Assembly: GCA_965207165.1 (NCBI GenBank)
Contig: OZ242265.1
Location: 3,162,001-3,226,000, forward strand
Direction of reading: 5' to 3'
DNA from: JAAXHV01 sp965207165
Lineage (GTDB): Bacteria > Pseudomonadota > Gammaproteobacteria > Eutrophobiales > Eutrophobiaceae
Length of the DNA stretch: 64,000 nucleotides
In this document: piece by piece, positions 32,282 to 40,783 of the stretch
How the letters are laid out: each line of letters starts with the position of its first letter
Position numbering within the stretch: the first letter of the stretch is position 1
Program-made: the position numbers and the translations under genes
Notes under the pieces: generated by a model
The model's database searches: none
What the model saw: the letters and a program-made list of their open reading frames with translations, nothing else
What the model was told of the DNA's origin: nothing

Positions 32282-32884
32282 ATCTTGTCTCCAACTTGCC
32301 ACCTGGTTACATCACCTAATAATCAAGCAAGACTATTTCACGAGTTAAATTCATCAATAAGGCCAAGTTTTTTTTCTGTTCTTACCTATAAATACCCGGA
32401 GAATTTGATTTTTGACGTTTTCTTTCTCGCAATCAGATAACATTTTTCCTTTCTTTTTAAAAAATATAAGGATAATCAAGTAATTAAAGAGGGATATTTA
32501 TTTTTTATTTTTGCAAAATTCCCTGGTCGATCTGACATTTCAGAACGTTAGTAAAGGCCAACTCAAAACTCGCATTTATTCGGATAATTTCGATTTACAT
32601 GTTTTCCAGGCATTAGAATTACACCACCACTTATATTCCCTTTACCGTCTTAATGCTGTTTGCCGAGACCGATAAGTAACCATTCATTCAATAATAAGAA
32701 ATAGGTTGTAAACGGATGCCCGCTTTCTGCTTGAGGTATGCAGGGACCAGCCCTGCGGAAAGCAGAGTTAGGTAATTGGAATGTGATGGTGACTTTAATA
32801 CGGTAATGGTTGAAAATATCAGGAACAACGTTAATTCAATAATCCTGTTTTACGTGGCGACTGTATGCTGAATAACAGTTCCTT
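32282..32884. other. AT-rich intergenic region with a nested hairpin
   Basis: These 600 bp contain no ORF I can support on either strand and are the most AT-rich part of the window. They must include the minus-strand operon's promoter and that of yggS; I found no clear -35/-10 pair for either. A nested stem-loop lies at 32722-32763: inner stem GCAGGG/CCCTGC (32740-32745 with 32751-32756) and outer stem GCTTTC/GAAAGC (32722-32727 with 32758-32763). It might be a structured leader, a small RNA or a relic of an insertion. No known riboswitch pattern fits. Confidence 0.5.
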
Positions 32885-33589
32885 TTGAACGTGGGTGGCT
32901 TAACAATAAACCTGTACGAGCGGCTCCTTCAGGTACGTGCGGAGATCAAAGAGGCGGAGCAACGCTTCGGCCGGCCGCCCGGCAGCGTGAGGTTGCTCGC
33001 CGTGAGCAAAACCCGCACTGCCGCCGATATCCTGGCGCTGGCGCAACTGGGCGTTGCGGATTTCGGCGAGAACCAGGTCCAGGAGGCGCAGGCTAAAATC
33101 GAGCAATTACGCGGGCATTCCCTGACCTGGCACTTCATCGGCCCGATCCAGTCAAACAAGACCCGCCAGATCGCCGAAAATTTTGACTGGGTACATTCCG
33201 TTGCGCGCAGCAAAATCGCCGACCGGCTACATGCGGCGCGGCCGCCTGATCTGCCTCCTCTCAATATCTGCATCCAGGTCAATATCGATGCAGAACCTTC
33301 CAAGTCCGGAATTGATCCCGGGGAGCTGCCACAACTGGCGGAGCGCCTGCTGCCGCTGACGCGGCTGAAGCTGAGAGGGCTCATGGCCTTGCCCGCACCT
33401 ACGGATGATTTCAACGCGCAACGACGCGCTTTCATGAAACTGCGCCTGCTGCAGGAGCAACTCTCCGATTCGGGCTGCCAGGTCGACACCTTGTCCATGG
33501 GCATGACCAACGATATGCCGGCAGCCATCGCGGAAGGGGCAACTATTGTCAGGATCGGGACGGCGTTGTTCGGACCGCGCATGCGGTAA
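32885..33589 (+). CDS. yggS: YggS/PLPBP family pyridoxal phosphate homeostasis protein
   Basis: The 234-aa single-domain PLP-binding barrel has the lysine motif LLAVSKTRTAADI (Lys in AVSK), FGENQVQEA, WHFIGPIQSNKTR, LKLRGLMALP and LSMGMTNDMPAAI with the phosphate-binding end. It buffers free PLP and affects amino acid pools. The start is uncertain: TTG at 32885 or GTG at 32891, neither with a strong ribosome site. It begins the yggS-proC-yggT-DUF4426 block. In Pseudomonas, from memory, pilT/pilU lie upstream; here the AT-rich island takes that place. Confidence 0.93.
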   Translation: MNVGGLTINLYERLLQVRAEIKEAEQRFGRPPGSVRLLAVSKTRTAADILALAQLGVADFGENQVQEAQAKIEQLRGHSLTWHFIGPIQSNKTRQIAENFDWVHSVARSKIADRLHAARPPDLPPLNICIQVNIDAEPSKSGIDPGELPQLAERLLPLTRLKLRGLMALPAPTDDFNAQRRAFMKLRLLQEQLSDSGCQVDTLSMGMTNDMPAAIAEGATIVRIGTALFGPRMR

Positions 33590-33609
33590 ATTCCTGATAT
33601 CATTCAGCC

Positions 33610-34434
33610 ATGATCCAGGATCAGAACATCACTTTTCTCGGTTGCGGCAACATGGGAACCAGCCTCATCAACGGGCTTATCGCCAATGGCCACCCCGCAA
33701 CCAACCTGCACGCTGTTGACCCTGACGAGAACCAGCGCACCAGGGTGGAAGCCCGCTATGGTATCCGTACCTCGGCTGAGGCTGCCGCAGCAGTCCCAAC
33801 GGCGGACGTCGTAGTTCTCGCGGTCAAACCGCAAACGGTCATGACCGCCCTGGCGCTAACCAGGGATGCCCTGCAAAACAACAGCCCCCTGGTCCTGTCC
33901 ATCGCGGCCGGCGTTCGCACCGATGCGATCAGCAACGCACTCGGCGGCGCCTGCCCGGTGGTGCGCGCCATGCCCAACACGCCGGCATTGTTGCGCAGCG
34001 GCGCGACCGGCCTCTATGCTGCCGGGGACGTCGACGCATCCCGGCGCGCAGCGGCGACAAATATCATGCAGGCAGTCGGTGTTGTGGTCTGGCTTGATGA
34101 TGAATCACTGCTGGACACGGTGACCGCCATCTCCGGCAGCGGCCCTGCCTATTTTTTTCTGATTGTTGAGCTGCTGGAAAAGATCGCGGTCGATATGGGC
34201 TTGTCCCGTGCACAGGCACACCTGCTCAGCGTTGATACCGCGCTGGGCGCGGCAAGGATGCTGAAGGAATCCGGCGAGGACGCGGCCACCCTGAGGCAGC
34301 GGGTTACCTCGCCCGGCGGCACTACCGAGAAAGCGCTGCAGGCATTCGAGGAGGGGGGGCTGGAGCAGTTGCTGCGCACGGCGCTGACGGCCTGCCGGAC
34401 CCGTTCGGTGGAACTGGCAAAGCAGGCGGATTGA
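33610..34434 (+). CDS. proC: Pyrroline-5-carboxylate reductase
   Basis: The 274-aa protein has the Rossmann motif ITFLGCGNMGTSLINGL, VVLAVKPQTV, VVRAMPNTPALLRSGATGL and the C-terminal helical domain with SGSGPAYFFLIVE and VTSPGGTTEKALQAFEEGGL. It makes proline from pyrroline-5-carboxylate with NAD(P)H. It lies 20 bp behind yggS, the usual gammaproteobacterial neighbour. Confidence 0.96.
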   Translation: MIQDQNITFLGCGNMGTSLINGLIANGHPATNLHAVDPDENQRTRVEARYGIRTSAEAAAAVPTADVVVLAVKPQTVMTALALTRDALQNNSPLVLSIAAGVRTDAISNALGGACPVVRAMPNTPALLRSGATGLYAAGDVDASRRAAATNIMQAVGVVVWLDDESLLDTVTAISGSGPAYFFLIVELLEKIAVDMGLSRAQAHLLSVDTALGAARMLKESGEDAATLRQRVTSPGGTTEKALQAFEEGGLEQLLRTALTACRTRSVELAKQAD

Positions 34435-34437
34435 GCA

Positions 34438-35019
34438 ATGGGCGGCTCCTACCTGACCGATGCACTGCTGTTCCTGGTCAGCACGATTTTTTCCATCTAC
34501 ATCCTGCTGGTGGTCCTGCGTTTCCTGCTGCAGATGGTCCGGGCCGATTCCCGCAACCCCGTTTCACAGTTCCTGTTATCGGCCACCGGCCCGCCGCTGC
34601 GCCTGTTGCGCCGCTTCATCCCGGGCTTTGCCGGGGTCGATTGGTCGTGCATCGTGCTGATGCTCGCGCTGCAGACCATCGAACTTTCCCTCACCAGCCT
34701 GCTCACCTATGGCGCTTCTTTCGCCTTTGCCGGCCTGCTGCTGCTCAGCAGCGCCGCATTGCTGAAGCTGATCATCTATATCTTCATGTTCGTCATCTTT
34801 GTGCAGATCATACTCAGCTGGATCAACCCGGGTACGTACAACCCGATCACCGTTATCCTCCATCAACTGTCCGAGCCCTTGCTGAGACCGGCGCGCAGGA
34901 TATTGCCTGCGACCCACGGTATTGATTTTTCGCCCATCCTGGTATTTGTCGTTCTGCAATTGTCCCTGATGCTGCTGGTCCGGCCCCTGGCCGACCTGGG
35001 ACGGGCACTGGCAGTCTGA
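34438..35019 (+). CDS. yggT: YggT family membrane protein
   Basis: The 193-aa protein contains two YGGT repeats, each with paired hydrophobic helices and an arginine/proline pattern (VVLRFLLQMVRADSRNPVSQFL...PPLRLLRRFIPG; IILSWINPGTYNPITVILHQLSEPLLRPARRILP). Family members are small inner membrane proteins of unclear function, linked in some species to osmotic shock or cell division. It starts three bases after the proC stop. Confidence 0.94.
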   Translation: MGGSYLTDALLFLVSTIFSIYILLVVLRFLLQMVRADSRNPVSQFLLSATGPPLRLLRRFIPGFAGVDWSCIVLMLALQTIELSLTSLLTYGASFAFAGLLLLSSAALLKLIIYIFMFVIFVQIILSWINPGTYNPITVILHQLSEPLLRPARRILPATHGIDFSPILVFVVLQLSLMLLVRPLADLGRALAV

Positions 35020-35092
35020 GCCCGGAACTTCCCGGTTGCCAGTCTCGCAACGGGTATAGTATTCTAACTGCTCCAGCAAAAAGGAGTAACTG

Positions 35093-35536
35093 ATGCCCCG
35101 CATAATCACCGCCCTGTTGACACTGTTGTTAATGACTGCCGGACTGACCGTCAACGCCGAGCAGTCAAAAACCTTTGGTGACTACACTATCCATTACGCA
35201 GCATTCACTACCGACATGCTGTCTACGGAGGTCGCCCGTCAATACAAGATCCGCCGCAGTAAAAACCGGGCCATCCTCAATATTTCCGTACTCAAGAAAG
35301 TCATGGAAACGACGGGGCAACCGGTCAAGGCACAGGTTGAGGCCACCGCGACCAACCTGAGCCGGCAGTTGAAAAACCTGACCACCCGGGAGTTGCGGGG
35401 AGACGGGGCGATTTATTACATCGCCGAGACAGCCGTCAACAACGAGGAAACCCTGGACTTTAACCTGAGCATCACCCCGGAAGGTGAGTCCGTGGCATTA
35501 AGCTTCTCCTTTCAGCAGCAGTTTTTTACCGACTAG
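35093..35536 (+). CDS. DUF4426 family exported protein
   Basis: The 147-aa protein has a signal peptide (ALLTLLLMTAGLTVNA) and a compact domain with YTIHYAAFTTDMLSTEVARQYKIRRSKNRAILNISVLKK. It matches the DUF4426 proteins that follow yggT in gammaproteobacteria. Function is unknown. An AAAAGGAG ribosome site lies ahead of the ATG. It is convergent with the exonuclease III gene. Confidence 0.9.
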   Translation: MPRIITALLTLLLMTAGLTVNAEQSKTFGDYTIHYAAFTTDMLSTEVARQYKIRRSKNRAILNISVLKKVMETTGQPVKAQVEATATNLSRQLKNLTTRELRGDGAIYYIAETAVNNEETLDFNLSITPEGESVALSFSFQQQFFTD

Positions 35537-35573
35537 CCTGCCGGGTGCAGCCGGCGTCAGCGCAGTGCGTGCG

Positions 35574-36341
35574 CTATATTTCGTATTCGACGGTCAGCGG
35601 GGCATGATCCGAGAAGCGCTCATCCTTGTAAATGGAAACGGCCTTTATCCGATCCGCCAGGCCTGGGGTCACCACCTGGTAATCAATACGCCATCCCACG
35701 TTTTTTGCCCAGGACTGGCCGCGGTTTGACCACCAGGTATATTGCTCGGCTTCCTGGTTCACCACGCGGAAGGCATCGACCATCCCCAGTTCGCCGAATA
35801 CCTTGTCCATCCAGGCCCGCTCATCGGGCAGGAAGCCTGAATTTTTCCGGTTGCTGCGCCAGTTCCTCAAATCGATTTCCTTGTGGGCGATGTTCCAGTC
35901 GCCGCAGAGTATGAATTCGCGCCGCTTGCGGCGCATTGCAGCCAGCACCTGCTCGAAGCGCGCCATGAAATCGTACTTCACCGCCTGGCGTTCGTCACCG
36001 GAGGTGCCGGACGGCAGGTACAGGGACACGACGCTGAGGCCCTGGTAATCCGCCTGGAGAAAGCGCCCCTCGCGGTCCGCAATGTCCCAGCCGAGCCGAT
36101 TACTTACCTTATCCGGTTGCCGGCGAGAGTACAGGGCAACACCGCTGTAGCCTTTTTTCTCGGCGCTGTTGAAATACCCGCAATACCCCTCCGGTTGCAG
36201 CATCCGGGCGTCCAGTTGGTCGGTCTGCGCCTTTATTTCCTGCAGACAGACCACGTCTGCCTCCTGTTTCAGCATCCAGTCGAAAAAGCCCTTTCTGCCT
36301 GCCGAACGGATCCCGTTGGCGTTTAATGTGATAATCTTCAT
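35574..36341 (-). CDS. xthA: Exodeoxyribonuclease III
   Basis: The 255-aa endonuclease/exonuclease/phosphatase-fold enzyme starts at the ATG at 36341 (MKIITLNANGIRSAGRKGF); the reading frame stays open far upstream, but that part is antisense to the GST gene. Catalytic residues are present: Asn in LNANGI, Glu in CLQEIKAQ, the GDWNIAHKEIDL Asp/Asn pair and the terminal SDHAPL Asp-His. It repairs abasic sites and removes 3' blocks. In Pseudomonas the pyrE neighbour is Crc, an inactive relative; here the active-site set is intact, so I call it a nuclease. Confidence 0.93.
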   Translation of the reverse strand: MKIITLNANGIRSAGRKGFFDWMLKQEADVVCLQEIKAQTDQLDARMLQPEGYCGYFNSAEKKGYSGVALYSRRQPDKVSNRLGWDIADREGRFLQADYQGLSVVSLYLPSGTSGDERQAVKYDFMARFEQVLAAMRRKRREFILCGDWNIAHKEIDLRNWRSNRKNSGFLPDERAWMDKVFGELGMVDAFRVVNQEAEQYTWWSNRGQSWAKNVGWRIDYQVVTPGLADRIKAVSIYKDERFSDHAPLTVEYEI

Positions 36342-36410
36342 GCTGAGGTATACTGACCGGAATATCTGAAAAATCAATCGGTTCATCACGCTTTGAAAGG
36401 AGGACAGACC

Positions 36411-37259
36411 ATGCCTGTCTACGAGAATGCCGACCCTGACATCAAGTCCATGAAAGGTATCCATGTGTACCATTACTTCCTGTCGAATTGCGCCCAGCGC
36501 GTGACCCTTGCGCTGGAAGAAAAAGGGCAGGACTGGACAGCGCACGCAATAAACCTGTTTACCCAGGAAAACACCGCGGACGAATATTTCAGGATCAACC
36601 CCAAGGGACTGGTGCCGGCGCTGGTGCACGACGGCGTGGTCGTCACCGAATCGATAGACATCCTGCGTTACATCGAGGAGCAGTTTCCGAACCCGCCGCT
36701 GTATCCGTCTGATCCGGAACAACGCCGGGAGGCGGACAACTGGATGGATGCCGCGACGGAAAACCATCTGCGCGTGGTCAAGACCTTCATGTACTCCACG
36801 GTGCTGGGCGCTTCGAAGAAACCCGGAATGATGGAGGGCTACACCCGGAAGCAGAAAGACCAGGAACTGATTGACTTTCACCAGCAAACTCTCTCGGGGT
36901 TCGATCAATCCAGGGTGCTGGAAGCCGAGCGCAACCTGTTTGCCTTCTACGACGACATAGAAAAGGAACTCGCCCGGCATAAATGGCTGGTCGGCGATGA
37001 GTTCAGTTACGCGGACATCGCCTGGTTCGTCACGTATTTCATGAACCGTCGCGTCGGCGCGGTGGACTTTCGGGAATATCCCAACATCCGCCGCTGGGGG
37101 GATCGCATCGTGCAACGTCCATCGTTCAACGGCGGTGTTGCCAGACTGCAACCCTGGTATGCCCCGCTTGTCTGCCTGATGCTGCGGGTTAAATCCCGCT
37201 TGCAAAGAGGCGGACCTGCGCCCTCCCGGCCGCGCGTGGCCGCGCACAGTGTATCGTGA
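36411..37259 (+). CDS. Glutathione S-transferase family protein
   Basis: The 282-aa protein has a thioredoxin-like N-terminal domain (VYHYFLSNCAQRVTLALEEKG, then GLVPALVHDGVVVTESIDILRYIEEQF with the cis-Pro and glutathione-contacting Glu-Ser) and an all-helical C-terminal domain (KWLVGDEFSYADIAWFV). A Ser/Cys pair occupies the catalytic position. The ATG at 36411 has an AAAGGAGG ribosome site. The last 30 residues are Arg/Pro-rich and atypical. Substrate is unknown; gshB in the same window shows glutathione is made. Its stop overlaps the pyrE start. Confidence 0.9.
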   Translation: MPVYENADPDIKSMKGIHVYHYFLSNCAQRVTLALEEKGQDWTAHAINLFTQENTADEYFRINPKGLVPALVHDGVVVTESIDILRYIEEQFPNPPLYPSDPEQRREADNWMDAATENHLRVVKTFMYSTVLGASKKPGMMEGYTRKQKDQELIDFHQQTLSGFDQSRVLEAERNLFAFYDDIEKELARHKWLVGDEFSYADIAWFVTYFMNRRVGAVDFREYPNIRRWGDRIVQRPSFNGGVARLQPWYAPLVCLMLRVKSRLQRGGPAPSRPRVAAHSVS

Positions 37260-37921
37260 GAGACTATCAAGCCGAATTTATCGACTTCGCCATCCGCAAC
37301 GAGGTGCTGCAATTCGGCCGCTTTACGCTGAAATCGGGCCGCATCAGCCCGTATTTTTTCAACAGCGGCCTGTTCAACGACGGGAACAGTCTCAGGCAAC
37401 TGGGGACATTCTATATGCAGGCCATCGAACATGCGGGCCTGCAGTTCGACATGTTGTTCGGGCCGGCCTATAAAGGCATCCCGCTGGTGGCCGCAGTTGC
37501 CATCGCCTATTCCGGCGAACGCGGCCGTTCACTGCCCTACTGCTTCAACCGCAAGGAGGAAAAAGACCACGGTGAAGGCGGCACGGTTGCAGGTGCGCCC
37601 CTGCATGGCTCGGTGCTGATTATCGACGACGTTATCACGGCCGGCACCTCGGTCCATCTTTCCATGGACCTGATCCGACGTAACGGCGCCCGGGCTGCGG
37701 CCGTGGTGATCGCCCTGGACCGGCAGGAACGCGGCCGGGATGATGCGGAAATATCCGCCATTGACGAGATAGCGCACCACTACGGTATTCCGGTGGTACC
37801 CATCATCACCCTGGATGACCTGGTCGAATTCCTGCAGGACGACCCGGCCTATTCAGCGTCGCTTGAAGATGTCCTCAACTACAGAAATGAGCAGGGAATC
37901 CGGCGCCAGCGCGAAAACTGA
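37256..37921 (+). CDS. pyrE: Orotate phosphoribosyltransferase
   Basis: The 221-aa enzyme has the PRPP loop VLIIDDVITAGTSVHLSMDLI (about residues 122-142), FTLKSGRISPYFFNSGLF near the start and GPAYKGIPLVAAVAIAY. It makes OMP from orotate. It begins at GTG, overlapping the GST stop by 4 bp (GTGA), so the two are probably cotranscribed. Convergent with the uncharacterised 431-aa gene. Confidence 0.96.
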   Translation: MRDYQAEFIDFAIRNEVLQFGRFTLKSGRISPYFFNSGLFNDGNSLRQLGTFYMQAIEHAGLQFDMLFGPAYKGIPLVAAVAIAYSGERGRSLPYCFNRKEEKDHGEGGTVAGAPLHGSVLIIDDVITAGTSVHLSMDLIRRNGARAAAVVIALDRQERGRDDAEISAIDEIAHHYGIPVVPIITLDDLVEFLQDDPAYSASLEDVLNYRNEQGIRRQREN

Positions 37922-37962
37922 TCGGATCTCCCAGGCATAACCGGACCCCGGCGCCGGCGTGA

Positions 37963-39258
37963 TCAGGTTCCGCTGGCTGCGCCGGCCCCGTTTTCAGCGA
38001 TATACGCATCGATTTCCCTGCGTACATTGACTTTAACGTCTGCGTAGCGGACCGGATAAGGACTGCGGCTGATCAGTTGTTCCACCTTTTCGTCCAGCGG
38101 GATTGGCACCGTCGCTTCATTGCCGACCCGCACGCCGGAATTTTTCAGTGCGTCGTAATACCATTTACCGAAGCGGTTGTCGCGCACCCATGCATACGTC
38201 TTTTCATTGGTCTGCTGCACAAACGCATCGAAGCTTTTTATGCCGCCTGCCTTGATTGATTTTTTCATATCCGTCCTGACGGCCCGGGGCAAATCAGCCT
38301 GTTTCAATTCGTTTAGCAAGTCCTTCGTCTGCGGGGCGGCCGTTGTGCCGGTTGCAGCCTTTGCGCCGGTTGAGCGGGTTGTCCCGGTCGCGGCGGTTGC
38401 GCCCGATGCGCCGCTGGCGCCGGTTGAGCGCCGGGTAATTCTCGATAACAGGTTTCTCACGCCGCGTGCGGCGCCGGATGTCCTGGCGTCAGGCATTGCG
38501 TTCTGGCCGGTGCGCGCCGCCGCTGCGGAATCCATTTCCGCTTTCGGCCGGGGTCTTTCGGCGGCAATTTCCCGCGCCTTCTGCGCAGTTTGCTCACCGG
38601 CCTGCCGTGCGGTGTTTTTCGCGGAGATGATCAGCGCCTCATGCCGGTCCAGCTCTGCATCGATCGCCCGTTCCGCTACCGCACTTCCCTCGGTATGCCC
38701 GATATCATTCCGGCCCTCGGCGCCTGCCTCCATCACCGCATCATAGACTTTCTGGGAAAGCGCTTCGCGTTCTTTCTGGCTGAATTCGAAATCCACGTCC
38801 TGCAGTACCTGGCGCCCGTCCAGCTTCTCCGCCAGGGTCCTGTCAAAATAATTGCTGTCTTCCCGGCCCGCCATGTAGTGTGCCGTGACCAGCGTGTTGC
38901 GGTGTGCTTCCGTGGTGCGGGTATCCAGTTGATGCATGATTTCGCCGACCCTGCGCGAGGTAAGCGGTTTCTTTATATAGGCATCGGCGCCAAGCTGGTC
39001 TTCCACCCAGCCCAACTGGTCCCGGTAGCGGATCTCCTTGCCGACTGCGCCCAGGAACCTGTTATACGCAGACTCCCGCTCCGTCTGTTGCCTGACAGGG
39101 TCGCGCGGACTGATCTTGTTACGCACCCAGGTTATGAGCCGGTTCAGGGCATGGTTGTCCCTTACCTGCAGGTTACCGCTGGATTGATTGACGCTGATGG
39201 TTGCGTCTCTTCTGGTTTCGGCTATATTTCTGAAATCCTGGAAACTGACGGGTGACAT
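37963..39258 (-). CDS. Uncharacterised 431-aa protein with Gly/Ala/Thr-rich linker
   Basis: I do not recognise this protein. From the ATG at 39258 (AGGAGG site nine bases upstream) it has no signal peptide or membrane helix. Residues 1-235 are charged and mainly helical (QQTERESAYNRFLGAVGKEI; FSQKEREALSQKVYDAVMEAG). Residues about 278-309 form a low-complexity linker of G, A, S and T with internal repeats (TGASGASGATAATGTT). The C-terminal 120 residues are again ordered and polar (FVQQTNEKTYAWVRDNRFGKWYYDALKNSG). This two-domain layout with a flexible linker recalls secreted effectors or surface-associated proteins, but no secretion genes are nearby. It has its own strong promoter. Confidence 0.8.
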   Translation of the reverse strand: MSPVSFQDFRNIAETRRDATISVNQSSGNLQVRDNHALNRLITWVRNKISPRDPVRQQTERESAYNRFLGAVGKEIRYRDQLGWVEDQLGADAYIKKPLTSRRVGEIMHQLDTRTTEAHRNTLVTAHYMAGREDSNYFDRTLAEKLDGRQVLQDVDFEFSQKEREALSQKVYDAVMEAGAEGRNDIGHTEGSAVAERAIDAELDRHEALIISAKNTARQAGEQTAQKAREIAAERPRPKAEMDSAAAARTGQNAMPDARTSGAARGVRNLLSRITRRSTGASGASGATAATGTTRSTGAKAATGTTAAPQTKDLLNELKQADLPRAVRTDMKKSIKAGGIKSFDAFVQQTNEKTYAWVRDNRFGKWYYDALKNSGVRVGNEATVPIPLDEKVEQLISRSPYPVRYADVKVNVRREIDAYIAENGAGAASGT

Positions 39259-39354
39259 GGTTTGCAACCTCCTGAAACGATGCCGGGTATGACAAATTCC
39301 GGCCTACATTTCCTGTGCTGTGACAGGGTTGTTCGAAATGTGCGGCAAACGCCT

Positions 39355-39396
39355 TTTAGTGAGTAATATTATACTCTTACTGGATCAAAAAGGCAA
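39355..39396 (-). promoter_or_regulatory. Sigma-70 promoter within a palindrome, upstream of the 431-aa gene
   Basis: On the minus strand TTGCCT (39391-39396) and TATAAT (39368-39373) are separated by exactly 17 bp, near-consensus -35 and -10 boxes. The -10 lies inside an inverted repeat whose arms read GAGTA...TACTC, extended by AGT...ACT. A repressor bound there would block the promoter. The -35 overlaps the last codons of algC. The leader to the ATG at 39258 would be about 100 nt. Confidence 0.72.
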
Positions 39397-40779
39397 CTGC
39401 AGGGCGCTATCCGCGGTCGCCTGCAACAGCTTGCGGAAGCGGCCCTGCACCCGTTCCAGGGCGGCCTGGTTGTCCGCTTCAAAGCGCAGGGTGAGCACGG
39501 GCGAGGTGTTGGATGCGCGGACCAGGCCCCAGCCATCTTCAAATTCCACCCTCACGCCATCCGTATCGATCACCTGTGCTTCGGGAAAACTGACGTTGTC
39601 CCAGAGTTTCTGCATGTAGGCCTGGTGTGACGCCTCCGGCAGTTCCACCCGCAATTCGGGCGTGGAGACTCCCTCCGGCATTTCGGCAAACAGTGCCCGG
39701 GAACTCTTTGCGCTGCGGATCATGATTTCCAGCAGGCGGGCGCCGGCATAGATTGCATCGTCAAAACCGTACCAGCGCTCCTTGAAGAAGATGTGGCCGC
39801 TCAGCTCACCGGCGAGCGGCGCCTGCATTTCCTCCATTTTGCTCTTGATCAGTGAATGACCGGTTTTCCACATCAGCGGTGCGCCGCCGCTGTCCCTGAT
39901 CACGGTTTCCAGGTGGCGCGAACACTTCACGTCATAGATGATGCTGGCGCCCTTGTTGCGCGACAGTACGTCCCTTGCCAGCACCATCAACTGCCGATCC
40001 GGCCAGATGATGTGCCCGCCGCTGTCTACCACGCCAAGCCGGTCCCCATCGCCGTCAAAGGCAAGTCCTATGTCGGCCTGCTGTTCCCTTACCTGCGCGA
40101 CCAGCGCTTCCAGGTTTTCCGGTTGGCTGGGGTCCGGGTGGTGGTTGGGAAACGCCCCGTCCACCTCGCAATACATTTCCACTACCTGGTGGCCCAGTGC
40201 GCGCAACAAGCGCGGGGCCACGATGCCCGCTACGCCGTTGCCGCAGTCCACTATGACTTTCAATGCCGTGCCCCCTGTTGCAGGGACGACATCGTCACAA
40301 ATTCGCGCTAAATAATCTGCCTGGACGTCCGCGCTTGACAGGTTGCCCTGCCCGGCGCTGAATTCCCCTGCAACAATGCGCCGGTAAAGGTTTTGCAGTG
40401 CGTCCCCGAACAGGGTTTTACCGGCCATGATCAGTTTCATGCCGTTATATTCAGGGCCGTTATGGCTGCCGGTCACCATCACCCCGCTGTTCGCCGGCAG
40501 CCAGTGCGTGGCAAAATACAGTAACGGCGTCGGCACCACGCCGATATCCACCACGTCCCGCCCGCTCTCGCGCAGGCCCGCAACCAGGGCGCCGGCCAAT
40601 TCCGGGCTGGAGTGCCTGCCGTCACGCCCCACGATGATCGCCTGTTCACCCCTGGCCCCGGCCTCCGCGCCGAGGCCAAGCCCGATGTAACGGGCGATGC
40701 CGGCAGTCAACGTCTCGCCCACTACCCCCCGAATGTCGTAGGCGCGAAAGATGGAAGCGGGTACTGCGGAATGGATCAC
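39385..40779 (-). CDS. algC: Phosphomannomutase/phosphoglucomutase
   Basis: The 464-aa alpha-D-phosphohexomutase has the phosphoserine loop VMVTGSHNGPEYNGMK (about residues 99-114), the metal loop GLAFDGDGDRLGVVD, the sugar loop GELSGHIFFKERW and the C-terminal phosphate site VRASNTSPVLTLRFEA. It interconverts hexose 1- and 6-phosphates for LPS and exopolysaccharide. It follows coaBC closely; dut and argB, which I recall between these genes in Pseudomonas, are absent here. Confidence 0.94.
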   Translation of the reverse strand: MIHSAVPASIFRAYDIRGVVGETLTAGIARYIGLGLGAEAGARGEQAIIVGRDGRHSSPELAGALVAGLRESGRDVVDIGVVPTPLLYFATHWLPANSGVMVTGSHNGPEYNGMKLIMAGKTLFGDALQNLYRRIVAGEFSAGQGNLSSADVQADYLARICDDVVPATGGTALKVIVDCGNGVAGIVAPRLLRALGHQVVEMYCEVDGAFPNHHPDPSQPENLEALVAQVREQQADIGLAFDGDGDRLGVVDSGGHIIWPDRQLMVLARDVLSRNKGASIIYDVKCSRHLETVIRDSGGAPLMWKTGHSLIKSKMEEMQAPLAGELSGHIFFKERWYGFDDAIYAGARLLEIMIRSAKSSRALFAEMPEGVSTPELRVELPEASHQAYMQKLWDNVSFPEAQVIDTDGVRVEFEDGWGLVRASNTSPVLTLRFEADNQAALERVQGRFRKLLQATADSALQLPF

Positions 40780-40783
40780 CGGG

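Noticed and set aside
36342..37247. N-terminal extension of exonuclease III to 557 aa
   Set aside because: The extension is antisense to the GST gene; the canonical MKIITLNANGI start lies at 36341.
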